A stretch of DNA of 20,221 nucleotides, taken from positions 1 to 20,221 of the forward strand of contig CAJTUY010000026.1 in the NCBI GenBank assembly GCA_910579415.1, in the 5' to 3' direction. The stretch comes from an uncultured Clostridia bacterium (lineage in GTDB: Bacteria; Bacillota; Clostridia; UBA1381). The position numbers and the translations under genes were made by a program. A model generated the notes under the pieces. That model was not told where the DNA came from, searched no databases, and saw only the letters and a program-made list of their open reading frames with translations. Positions 14,839 to 20,221 of the stretch are shown piece after piece; position 1 is the stretch's first letter, and each line of letters opens with the position of its first letter.

Positions 14839-15797
14839 TAAAACGGCCGAGAAGATTAAGAAAAACTGCACAAATACGCAATCTGGTACATGAAACATCA
14901 CTTGATGTTTCCGACCTAATATATCCGATGTTTATAATTGAAGGAGAAACGGAAGAAATATCGTCCATGCCCGGAATAAAAAGATACTCGCTCGATGATT
15001 TGCCTAAAGCGCTGAAAGAGGTTATTTCGGCAGAAATTTCAGCTGTTTTATTCTTTGGTATTCCAAAAAATAAGGATGAAAACGGAAGCGGAGCATATGA
15101 AGAAAACGGAATTGTACAGCAGGCGGTGCGTCTTACAAAAAAGTTATATCCTGATTTAATTGTAATAACTGATATTTGTCTTTGCGAATACACCTCACAC
15201 GGTCACTGCGGAGTTCTGGAGGGTAACTGCATATCCAACGACAAAACCCTGCCGCTCCTTGCAAAAGCAGCAGTATCATGCGCCCGCGCCGGCGCGGATA
15301 TGGTGGCTCCGTCAGATATGATGGACGGCAGAATAGGAGCTATAAGAAACGCGCTTGACGAAAATGGTTTTTCCGATACTCTGATTATGGCATATAGCGT
15401 TAAATATTCATCTTCTTTTTACGGTCCTTTCCGCGATGCGGCAAACAGTGCGCCGTCCTTTGGGGACAGAAAAAGCTATCAAATGGATTTCAGAAACAAG
15501 AAAGAAGCAATTACAGAAACTCAGCTTGATATTGATGAAGGCGCAGACATTGTGATGGTAAAACCCGGCTTACCGTATCTTGATATTCTGAAAACAACAA
15601 GCGATACTTTTAGTGTCCCTGTTGCCGCATATCATGTAAGCGGAGAATATTCAATGCTGAAAGCAGCAGCCCAAAACGGCTGGATTGATGAAAAAGCAGC
15701 AGTTCTTGAAAGCTTAACCGCAATGAAACGCGCAGGCGCAAAAATGATTATTACATATTACGCGCCAAACGCTGCAAAATGGATAAAAGGAGAATAA
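14835..15797 (+). CDS. hemB: delta-aminolevulinic acid dehydratase (porphobilinogen synthase)
   Basis: A 320-residue enzyme of normal length that condenses two 5-aminolevulinate molecules to porphobilinogen. The zinc-binding cysteines are seen in DICLCEYTSHGHCG, showing the cysteine-rich (zinc) type. The two active-site lysines are Lys190 in AYSVKYSSSFYGPFRDAA and Lys243 in MVKPGLPYLDI. The start overlaps the cobA-hemD stop as ATGA. One exact GGGACACTAAA motif (- orientation) lies at 15609-15619, and a two-mismatch form is near 15463. Confidence 0.97.
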   Translation: MIKRPRRLRKTAQIRNLVHETSLDVSDLIYPMFIIEGETEEISSMPGIKRYSLDDLPKALKEVISAEISAVLFFGIPKNKDENGSGAYEENGIVQQAVRLTKKLYPDLIVITDICLCEYTSHGHCGVLEGNCISNDKTLPLLAKAAVSCARAGADMVAPSDMMDGRIGAIRNALDENGFSDTLIMAYSVKYSSSFYGPFRDAANSAPSFGDRKSYQMDFRNKKEAITETQLDIDEGADIVMVKPGLPYLDILKTTSDTFSVPVAAYHVSGEYSMLKAAAQNGWIDEKAAVLESLTAMKRAGAKMIITYYAPNAAKWIKGE

Positions 15798-15798
15798 A

Positions 15799-16386
15799 AT
15801 GTATCCTGTAATGCTTAATGTAGACGGTAAAAAATGTGTTATAGCAGGCGGCGGACAAACTGCTCTCCGCAAGGCAAAAAAGCTGTCGGACTGCGGCGCA
15901 AAGGTTACTGTGATAAGTCCCGATTTTTGCGACGGTTTCGATTTTGCGGAAAAAATTCAAAGCGAATACAAGCCTGAATATATTAAAAATTCTTTCCTTG
16001 TAATTGCTGCAACAAACAACAGCGAAACAAATAAACAAATAGCTGATGACGCGCAAAAGGAAGGGATTTTAGTGTCCCTCGCGGACAATTCCGAACAGTC
16101 AGATTTTATGTCCCCATGCTCACAGACAACAGGCAATATAACCCTTTCGGTTTCAACAAACGGAAAATATCCCATACTTGCAAAAAAGCTTTGTAAAAAA
16201 AATATGTATGACATGGTTTTTTATAATGAATTGCTTCCGCTTCTGGAAGAATACCGCAGACAGATTTTATTAAAACACAGGGACACTAAAAATGAATTGC
16301 TTGAATATCTTATATCCGACGAGATGATTAGTCTGGCAAAAAAGGATGTAAAACTTTTTAAGGCAAAGGCTGATAAAGTAATATGA
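15799..16386 (+). CDS. precorrin-2 dehydrogenase / sirohydrochlorin ferrochelatase-like protein
   Basis: A 195-residue Met8p/SirC/CysG-N type protein. The N terminus YPVMLNVDGKKCVIAGGGQTALRKA is the family's NAD-binding block, followed by LVIAATNNSETNKQIADDA and NGKYPILAKKLCKK. It oxidises precorrin-2 to sirohydrochlorin and in some members also inserts iron to give siroheme; which of these applies cannot be told from sequence alone. Length is about that of single-domain dehydrogenases. AAAGGAG at 15786-15792 precedes the ATG, which follows the hemB stop by one base. It is the last gene of the operon and is followed by a terminator. Two exact GGGACACTAAA motifs lie inside. Confidence 0.88.
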   Translation: MYPVMLNVDGKKCVIAGGGQTALRKAKKLSDCGAKVTVISPDFCDGFDFAEKIQSEYKPEYIKNSFLVIAATNNSETNKQIADDAQKEGILVSLADNSEQSDFMSPCSQTTGNITLSVSTNGKYPILAKKLCKKNMYDMVFYNELLPLLEEYRRQILLKHRDTKNELLEYLISDEMISLAKKDVKLFKAKADKVI

Positions 16387-16412
16387 AAAAACCCCCTCAC
16401 GGGGGCTTTTTT
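16386..16412 (+). terminator. terminator of the tetrapyrrole operon
   Basis: A-run, CCCCC, TCAC loop, GGGGG, then CTTTTTT, beginning at the last base of the dehydrogenase stop codon. Confidence 0.92.
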
Positions 16413-16465
16413 AATACTATACGCTTTGATATGTCGCTTATTTATAAAAATTGTAAAATGTTATT

Positions 16466-16502
16466 GCTTATATTAAAAAACTTCGCGTTTTTTAATATAA
16501 GC
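16466..16502. terminator. perfect 16-bp AT-rich hairpin, possible bidirectional terminator
   Basis: GCTTATATTAAAAAAC, loop TTCGC, GTTTTTTAATATAAGC. The A/T runs inside the stem make it terminator-like in both directions. It is downstream of small-RNA copy 3 on the - strand and downstream of the tetrapyrrole operon terminator on the + strand. Confidence 0.55.
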
Positions 16503-16525
16503 TACGGAATTTTCTGATGTTTCAT
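16502..16525 (-). CDS. possible 7-codon mini-ORF
   Basis: ATG...TAG encoding MKHQKIP, with a very strong GAGGAGGT site 8-10 nt upstream on the - strand and the 16-bp hairpin directly after the stop. It follows the terminator of small-RNA copy 3. A good ribosome site in otherwise non-coding DNA is what drew attention; it could also be a decayed gene start. Confidence 0.2.
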   Translation of the reverse strand: MKHQKIP

Positions 16526-16561
16526 ATTATATTACCTCCTCTATATGTATTTCCGCGCATT

Positions 16562-16588
16562 AAAAAATGCGTAGCTAAAGCCACGCAT
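16562..16588 (-). terminator. terminator of small-RNA copy 3
   Basis: Stem ATGCGT.GC/GC.ACGCAT with one A-C mismatch and a four-base loop, then a U-run on the - strand. Confidence 0.8.
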
Positions 16589-16708
16589 AAAAAAACGAGG
16601 CTTTAACTGCTGCGACACAGTATATACTCAACAAAGGTATAATTATTAAAGCCTACGTTTTTTACAAACGTAAACCTCTGTTGAGCTAAATATTAAATAC
16701 TATGTCGC
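16562..16708 (-). ncRNA. multicopy pseudoknotted small RNA, copy 3
   Basis: Last copy of the tandem array in transcription order, about 147 nt from G16708. The base stem pairs GCGACATAGTAT with ATACTGTGTCGC. The loop AAAAAACGTAGGCTTT can pair with the tail AAAGCCTCGTTTTTT with one bulge. It ends in the hairpin ATGCGTGGC/GCTACGCAT at 16567-16588 and a U-run. A mini-ORF and a strong hairpin follow downstream. Confidence 0.8.
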
Positions 16709-16714
16709 AAATAT

Positions 16715-16743
16715 AGTATAACACATTTTCAAGCATTTGTAAA
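16715..16743 (-). promoter_or_regulatory. promoter of small-RNA copy 3
   Basis: TTTACA (16738-16743), 17-nt spacer, TATACT (16715-16720), extended -10 TGT. The terminator of copy 4 ends within about 5 nt of this -35 box. Confidence 0.82.
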
Positions 16744-16747
16744 CACT

Positions 16748-16777
16748 AAAAAAATGCGCTGCATAGAGCAAGCGCAT
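16748..16777 (-). terminator. terminator of small-RNA copy 4
   Basis: Stem ATGCGCT/AGCGCAT extended by GC/GC across one bulged base, followed by a seven-base U-run on the - strand. Confidence 0.8.
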
Positions 16778-16902
16778 GAAAACGCAATACTCTATTTGTC
16801 GCCAAACAAACTGAATATTCTAAAGGAATATGTCAAAAAAGAGTATGCATTTTTTGTAAAATAAAAACACATTCCCTCAAAACGATATTCAGTTTATTTG
16901 GC
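16748..16902 (-). ncRNA. multicopy pseudoknotted small RNA, copy 4
   Basis: About 155 nt from G16902. The 5' GCCAAATAAACTGAATAT pairs with ATATTCAGTTTGTTTGGC, one position being G-U. The loop AAAATGCATACTCT can pair with the tail AGAGTATTGCGTTTT; the ACTCT/AGAGT part differs from copies 5 and 6 on both strands, keeping the pairing. It ends in the hairpin at 16754-16777 followed by seven U's. Confidence 0.82.
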
Positions 16903-16908
16903 AAATAT

Positions 16909-16937
16909 ATTATAACACATTTTTAAGTATTTGTAAA
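16909..16937 (-). promoter_or_regulatory. promoter of small-RNA copy 4
   Basis: TTTACA (16932-16937), 17-nt spacer, TATAAT (16909-16914), extended -10 TGT. Confidence 0.84.
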
Positions 16938-16941
16938 CACT

Positions 16942-16969
16942 AAAAAATGCGCTGCACGAAGCAACGCAT
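16942..16969 (-). terminator. terminator of small-RNA copy 5
   Basis: Stem ATGCG.TGC/GCA.CGCAT around loop bases TTCGT (on the - strand), followed by a six-base U-run. Confidence 0.8.
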
Positions 16970-17104
16970 AAAAACGTTACTTCTAAGTTGCTGCGACACA
17001 AACTGATAACATTACTTATAGTTTAGTATGTTAAAAAGAAGTATACGTTTTTTACCAAGTAAAAAACATACCAACTATAAGTTTTAATATTCAGTTTGTA
17101 TCGC
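16942..17104 (-). ncRNA. multicopy pseudoknotted small RNA, copy 5
   Basis: About 163 nt from G17104. The base stem pairs GCGATACAAACTGA with TCAGTTTGTGTCGC. The upper stem pairs ACTTATAGTTGGTATGTT with AACATACTAAACTATAAGT. The loop AAAAACGTATACTTCT pairs with the tail AGAAGTAACGTTTTT over about 15 bp with one bulge, the clearest pseudoknot of the six. It ends in the hairpin at 16947-16969 and a U-run. Confidence 0.83.
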
Positions 17105-17110
17105 AAATAC

Positions 17111-17139
17111 AGTATAACACATTTTCAAGCATTTGTAAA
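17111..17139 (-). promoter_or_regulatory. promoter of small-RNA copy 5
   Basis: TTTACA (17134-17139), 17-nt spacer, TATACT (17111-17116), extended -10 TGT. Spacer sequence is the same as in copy 3. Confidence 0.83.
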
Positions 17140-17143
17140 CACT

Positions 17144-17171
17144 AAAAAATGCGCTGCACGAAGCAACGCAT
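17144..17171 (-). terminator. terminator of small-RNA copy 6
   Basis: Same stem as copy 5 (ATGCG.TGC/GCA.CGCAT), followed by a six-base U-run on the - strand. Confidence 0.8.
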
Positions 17172-17311
17172 AAAAATGCATTACTTCAATAATTTGTTAC
17201 CACACAAATTCCGAAAATTCCCTAAGAAATGTATACGAAAACTGAAGTATGCATTTTTTAACACAAAAAATGTATACATTCTTAGAAATCATTATTCGAA
17301 ATTCATGTGGT
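17144..17311 (-). ncRNA. multicopy pseudoknotted small RNA, copy 6
   Basis: First copy of the tandem array in transcription order, about 168 nt from A17311. The base stem pairs ACCACATGAATTTCG with CGGAATTTGTGTGGT. The loop AAAAATGCATACTTC can pair with the tail GAAGTAATGCATTTTT with one bulge. It ends in the hairpin at 17149-17171 and a U-run. Its promoter starts about 30 nt after the ppdK terminator, so the array follows ppdK in the same direction but has its own start site. Confidence 0.82.
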
Positions 17312-17317
17312 AATAAT

Positions 17318-17346
17318 ATTATAACACATTTCAAAAAAATTGTAAA
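17318..17346 (-). promoter_or_regulatory. promoter of small-RNA copy 6
   Basis: TTTACA (17341-17346), 17-nt spacer, TATAAT (17318-17323), extended -10 TGT. The spacer is more diverged (T-rich) than in the other copies while the boxes are kept. Confidence 0.84.
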
Positions 17347-17375
17347 GATGAATTTTATTTAACTGTTTTTGCCAC

Positions 17376-17407
17376 AAAAAAAGTGACTGCCAAAGCAGTC
17401 ACTTTTT
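17376..17407 (-). terminator. terminator of ppdK
   Basis: Perfect stem AAAAAGTGACTGC/GCAGTCACTTTTT with a four-base loop, 12 nt after the ppdK stop on the - strand. A/T runs on both sides make it usable in both directions. Confidence 0.92.
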
Positions 17408-17418
17408 CAATACTCAAA

Positions 17419-20046
17419 TTATTTCTCGTTAATTTTTGCCTGAGCAGCAGCAAGTCTTGCGATAGGAACTCTGAACGGTGAGCATGAAACATAGTCAAGA
17501 CCAATCTTATGACAGAACTCAACTGATGTCGGGTCGCCGCCGTGTTCGCCGCAGATACCGATATGAAGCTTCGGATTAACCGGCTTACCAAGCTTAATTG
17601 ACATTTCCATAAGCTTACCTACACCGTTCTGGTCAATCTTAGCGAACGGGTCGTTCTCAAAGATTTTAGCGTCATAGTAAGCGTCAAGGAATTTGCCTGC
17701 GTCATCACGTGAGAAACCGAAAGTAAGCTGTGTAAGGTCATTTGTACCGAAGCAGAAGAAGTCAGCCTCTGCTGCAATTTCGTCAGCAGTAAGAGCTGCA
17801 CGCGGAATTTCAATCATTGTACCTACTTCATACTTAAGGTCGCTGCCTGCTGATTTAATTTCAGCATCAGCAGTTTCAACAACCATCTGCTTAACATACT
17901 TCAATTCCTTAATCTCGCCAACAAGCGGTATCATAATTTCCGGAACAATATTCCAGTCAGCATGCTTCTTTGAAACATTGATAGCAGCACGGATAACAGC
18001 TTTAGTCTGCATCTTTGCAATTTCAGGATATGTTACGTCAAGACGGCATCCGCGATGACCCATCATCGGGTTAGCCTCATGAAGACCGTTGATAATTTCT
18101 CTGATTCTTTCAACGCTCTTGCCCTGTGCCTTTGCAAGAATTGCAATATCAGCATCATCTGTCGGAACAAATTCATGAAGCGGCGGGTCTAAGAAACGAA
18201 TTGTTACAGGATTACCCTCCAAAGCTTCATAAAGCTGTTCAAAGTCGCCCTGCTGCATCGGTAAAATTTTGTCAAGAGCTGCTTCTCTTTCCTCAACCGT
18301 ATCAGCGCAAATCATTTCTCTGAATGCGTCAATTCTGTTGCCCTCAAAGAACATATGCTCTGTACGGCAAAGACCGATACCCTCAGCGCCCAGTTCTCTT
18401 GCCTTTTTAGCATCAGCAGGAGTATCAGCATTTGTACGAACCTTCAATGTTCTGAACTCGTCTGCCCAACCCATAATTCTGCCGAACTCGCCTGCTATTG
18501 TAGCGTCAACTGTCGGAACAATTCCGTCATATATATTACCTGTTGAACCGTCAAGTGAAATTGTATCACCTTCATGATACTCCTTGCCGTTAAGCGTAAA
18601 CTTCTTGTTTTCCTCGTCCATAGCAATATCGCCGCAGCCCGATACACAGCATGTACCCATACCGCGAGCAACAACGGCCGCGTGTGATGTCATACCGCCG
18701 CGAACTGTAAGGATACCCTGAGCGGCTTTCATACCCTCAATATCCTCAGGTGATGTTTCAAGACGTACAAGAACTACCTTTTCGCCCTTCTGCGCCCATT
18801 CCTTAGCGTCGTCAGCAGTAAATACAACCTTACCTGCCGCTGCGCCCGGAGATGCGCCGAGAGCTTTACCCATAAGCTTTGCAGCCTTTAAAGCAGCCGC
18901 GTCAAACTGCGGGTGAAGAAGTGTATCAAGGTTACGCGGGTCAATCATAGCAACCGCTTCTTCCTTAGTTCTCATGCCCTCGTCAACAAGGTCGCATGCA
19001 ATCTTCAAAGCAGCCTGAGCTGTTCTCTTACCGTTTCTTGTCTGAAGCATATAAAGCTTACCATGCTCAACAGTAAACTCCATATCCTGCATATCTCTGT
19101 AATGATTTTCAAGGTTCTGACAAACTTCCTTAAACTGTGTAAATGCCTCAGGGAACTTCTGCTCCATTTCAGCAATAGGCATCGGTGTACGAACGCCAGC
19201 AACAACGTCCTCGCCCTGTGCGTTTGTAAGGAACTCACCCATAAGCTTCTTTTCACCTGTTGCCGGGTCACGTGTAAATGCAACACCGGTACCGCAGTCA
19301 TCACCCATGTTACCGAACGCCATCATCTGCACGTTAACGGCTGTTCCCCATGAATAAGGAATATCGTTATCACGTCTGTATACGTTTGCTCTCGGGTTAT
19401 CCCATGAACGGAACACCGCCTTAACAGCGCCCATAAGCTGTTCTTTCGGGTCTGTCGGGAAGTCCTGACCAATCTTTGACTTATATTCAGCCTTGAACTG
19501 TGAAGCAAGCTCCTTAAGGTCATCAGCAGTAAGGTCAACGTCCTGTGTAACACCCTTAGCTTCCTTCATTTTGTCGATAAGCTCTTCAAAATACTTCTTT
19601 CCGACTTCCATAACAACGTCAGAATACATCTGGATAAAACGTCTGTAACAATCCCAAGCCCAACGCGGATTGCCCGAAGCTTTTGCCATGTAATCAACAA
19701 CTGTTTCGTTAATACCAAGATTTAATATAGTATCCATCATACCGGGCATTGAAGCTCTTGCGCCCGAACGTACAGATACAAGAAGCGGATTTTCAGGGTC
19801 ACCGAATTTCTTACCCGTGATACCTTCCATCTTTACGATGTACTCGTTAATTTGTGACTGAATCTCATCGTTAATCTGTCTGCCGTCCTCATAATATTGT
19901 GTACAGGCTTCTGTTGAAATTGTGAAACCCTGCGGAACCGGCAAGCCAAGATTTGTCATTTCAGCAAGGTTTGCGCCCTTACCGCCAAGCAATTCTCTCA
20001 TGCTTGCATTACCTTCTGAGAAAAGGTATACATACTTTTTCGCCAT
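17419..20046 (-). CDS. ppdK: pyruvate, phosphate dikinase
   Basis: An 875-residue enzyme, almost exactly the length of the well-studied Clostridium symbiosum protein (874). It interconverts pyruvate, ATP and phosphate with PEP, AMP and pyrophosphate; in anaerobes it often runs in glycolysis with pyrophosphate. The N-terminal ATP-grasp domain is seen (LLGGKGANLAEMTNLGLPVPQGF, SGARASMPGMMDTILNLG). The swivelling phosphohistidine domain has His455 in RGGMTSHAAVVARGMG, and the C-terminal PEP/pyruvate barrel has GLCRTEHMFF, NPMMGHRGCRL, FGTNDLTQ and Cys832 in ICGEHGGDPTS. The ATG is preceded by AGGAGG at 20055-20060. It is monocistronic, with its own promoter and terminator, and is followed by the small-RNA array. 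Confidence 0.98.
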   Translation of the reverse strand: MAKKYVYLFSEGNASMRELLGGKGANLAEMTNLGLPVPQGFTISTEACTQYYEDGRQINDEIQSQINEYIVKMEGITGKKFGDPENPLLVSVRSGARASMPGMMDTILNLGINETVVDYMAKASGNPRWAWDCYRRFIQMYSDVVMEVGKKYFEELIDKMKEAKGVTQDVDLTADDLKELASQFKAEYKSKIGQDFPTDPKEQLMGAVKAVFRSWDNPRANVYRRDNDIPYSWGTAVNVQMMAFGNMGDDCGTGVAFTRDPATGEKKLMGEFLTNAQGEDVVAGVRTPMPIAEMEQKFPEAFTQFKEVCQNLENHYRDMQDMEFTVEHGKLYMLQTRNGKRTAQAALKIACDLVDEGMRTKEEAVAMIDPRNLDTLLHPQFDAAALKAAKLMGKALGASPGAAAGKVVFTADDAKEWAQKGEKVVLVRLETSPEDIEGMKAAQGILTVRGGMTSHAAVVARGMGTCCVSGCGDIAMDEENKKFTLNGKEYHEGDTISLDGSTGNIYDGIVPTVDATIAGEFGRIMGWADEFRTLKVRTNADTPADAKKARELGAEGIGLCRTEHMFFEGNRIDAFREMICADTVEEREAALDKILPMQQGDFEQLYEALEGNPVTIRFLDPPLHEFVPTDDADIAILAKAQGKSVERIREIINGLHEANPMMGHRGCRLDVTYPEIAKMQTKAVIRAAINVSKKHADWNIVPEIMIPLVGEIKELKYVKQMVVETADAEIKSAGSDLKYEVGTMIEIPRAALTADEIAAEADFFCFGTNDLTQLTFGFSRDDAGKFLDAYYDAKIFENDPFAKIDQNGVGKLMEMSIKLGKPVNPKLHIGICGEHGGDPTSVEFCHKIGLDYVSCSPFRVPIARLAAAQAKINEK

Positions 20047-20076
20047 TGAAAAGTCCTCCTAAATATAAATTTTATA

Positions 20077-20100
20077 TACGCAGACGTATCCGTTTACGCA
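20077..20100 (-). promoter_or_regulatory. 5'-leader hairpin of ppdK
   Basis: A 24-nt imperfect palindrome forms a stem of about 10 bp with GATA as loop, one A-C mismatch and two G-U pairs. It starts about 5 nt after the predicted transcription start, so it would be a 5'-end hairpin that may protect the mRNA. It could instead be an operator. Confidence 0.4.
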
Positions 20101-20111
20101 CCTATACATTC

Positions 20112-20139
20112 ATTATACCATAAATAAAGGAAATGTCTA
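20112..20139 (-). promoter_or_regulatory. promoter of ppdK
   Basis: On the - strand: TAGACA (20134-20139), 16-nt spacer, TATAAT (20112-20117) with TGG extended -10. It gives a leader of about 59 nt before the ATG at 20046. Nothing recognisable is seen in the AT-rich DNA from 20140 to the end of the window. Confidence 0.78.
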
Positions 20140-20221
20140 TAATTAAATCGAATTTTTTTCTAATTTGTGAAAAATTTATCATTCACAGCATAAATTTTTA
20201 ATTTTTATTGATATAATCATC

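Larger units (their letters stand above)
11654..16290. repeat. GGGACACTAAA intragenic motif, eight exact copies
   Basis: Exact copies at 11961-11971, 12876-12886, 14029-14039 and 16280-16290 (+), and 11654-11664, 12032-12042, 15609-15619 and 16068-16078 (-). The base before is always A or G. One-mismatch versions are at 12084-12094 (GGGACAGTAAA), 13314-13324 (GGGACGCTAAA) and 13970-13980 (GGGATACTAAA). The copies are in all five genes of the tetrapyrrole operon and in different reading frames and orientations (for example L-G-T-L-N, F-G-D-T-K, L-V-S-L and F-S-V-P), so no protein motif explains them. I saw none in the other operons of this window. Confidence 0.85.

Noticed and set aside
16562..17311. 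Small RNAs as 6S RNA
   Set aside because: 6S RNA is usually single or double copy with a central bubble and no loop-to-tail pseudoknot. Six copies with diverged stems do not fit, although a covariance search should confirm this.
16562..17346. Tandem array read as a CRISPR array
   Set aside because: The period is about 200 bp, the conserved part is promoter plus terminator and not a short identical repeat, and no cas gene is nearby.
20140..20221. Promoter on the + strand at the right edge (TATAAT at 20212-20217)
   Set aside because: No acceptable -35 box at 16-18 nt, and the AT-rich DNA makes a chance -10 likely.

Overview
The window looks like chromosomal DNA of a spore-forming, low-to-mid-GC Gram-positive bacterium of the class Clostridia. 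The reasons are spmA/spmB spore-maturation genes, a dlt-type cell-wall acylation operon, a clostridial hemA-hemC-cobA/hemD-hemB order, a phosphoglycerate mutase of the GpmI type, pyruvate phosphate dikinase, strong GGAGG ribosome binding sites and many GC-stem/T-run terminators. I see no tRNA, rRNA, CRISPR array, transposase or phage gene.

Layout. (1) 31-2422, + strand: acyl carrier protein (dltC-like), MBOAT acyltransferase (dltB-like), SGNH protein (dltD-like) and a 35-codon membrane microprotein ending in the DltX-type motif FIYxxF. Together these would carry an activated acyl group (D-alanine by analogy) across the membrane onto a wall polymer. The ligase dltA is not in the window and may lie just upstream. 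(2) 2772-5657, + strand: a 961-residue lipoprotein with five FG-GAP/VCBS-type calcium-loop repeats. (3) 5686-10155, - strand: lower-glycolysis genes pgk, a cytosolic SGNH/GDSL hydrolase, tpiA and gpmI. (4) 10257-11329, - strand: spmA-spmB. (5) 11451-16386, + strand: a tightly overlapping tetrapyrrole operon hemA, hemC, cobA-hemD fusion, hemB and a precorrin-2 dehydrogenase (siroheme branch). (6) 17419-20046, - strand: ppdK.

The three gaps longer than 300 bases are not empty. They hold six copies of what I read as a multicopy small-RNA gene, each about 150-170 nt. Every copy has a TTTACA-N17-TATAAT/TATACT promoter with an extended -10, a long base stem, a loop that can pair with the 3' tail (a pseudoknot kept by covariation), and a terminator hairpin of ATGCG...CGCAT followed by U's. 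Four copies are in tandem downstream of ppdK (16562-17311, - strand). Single copies lie head-to-head with the lipoprotein gene (2567-2717, - strand) and with gpmI (7269-7423, + strand). Each single copy is followed by a second, different repeat of about 118 bp (2439-2557 and 7433-7549) with inverted ends, a strong GC hairpin and a conserved 18-codon ORF.

A separate signal is an 11-mer, GGGACACTAAA, found exactly eight times in both orientations inside the coding sequences of the tetrapyrrole operon. I did not notice it elsewhere in the window. It falls in different reading frames, so it is a DNA- or RNA-level signal, not a protein motif. No function is known to me.
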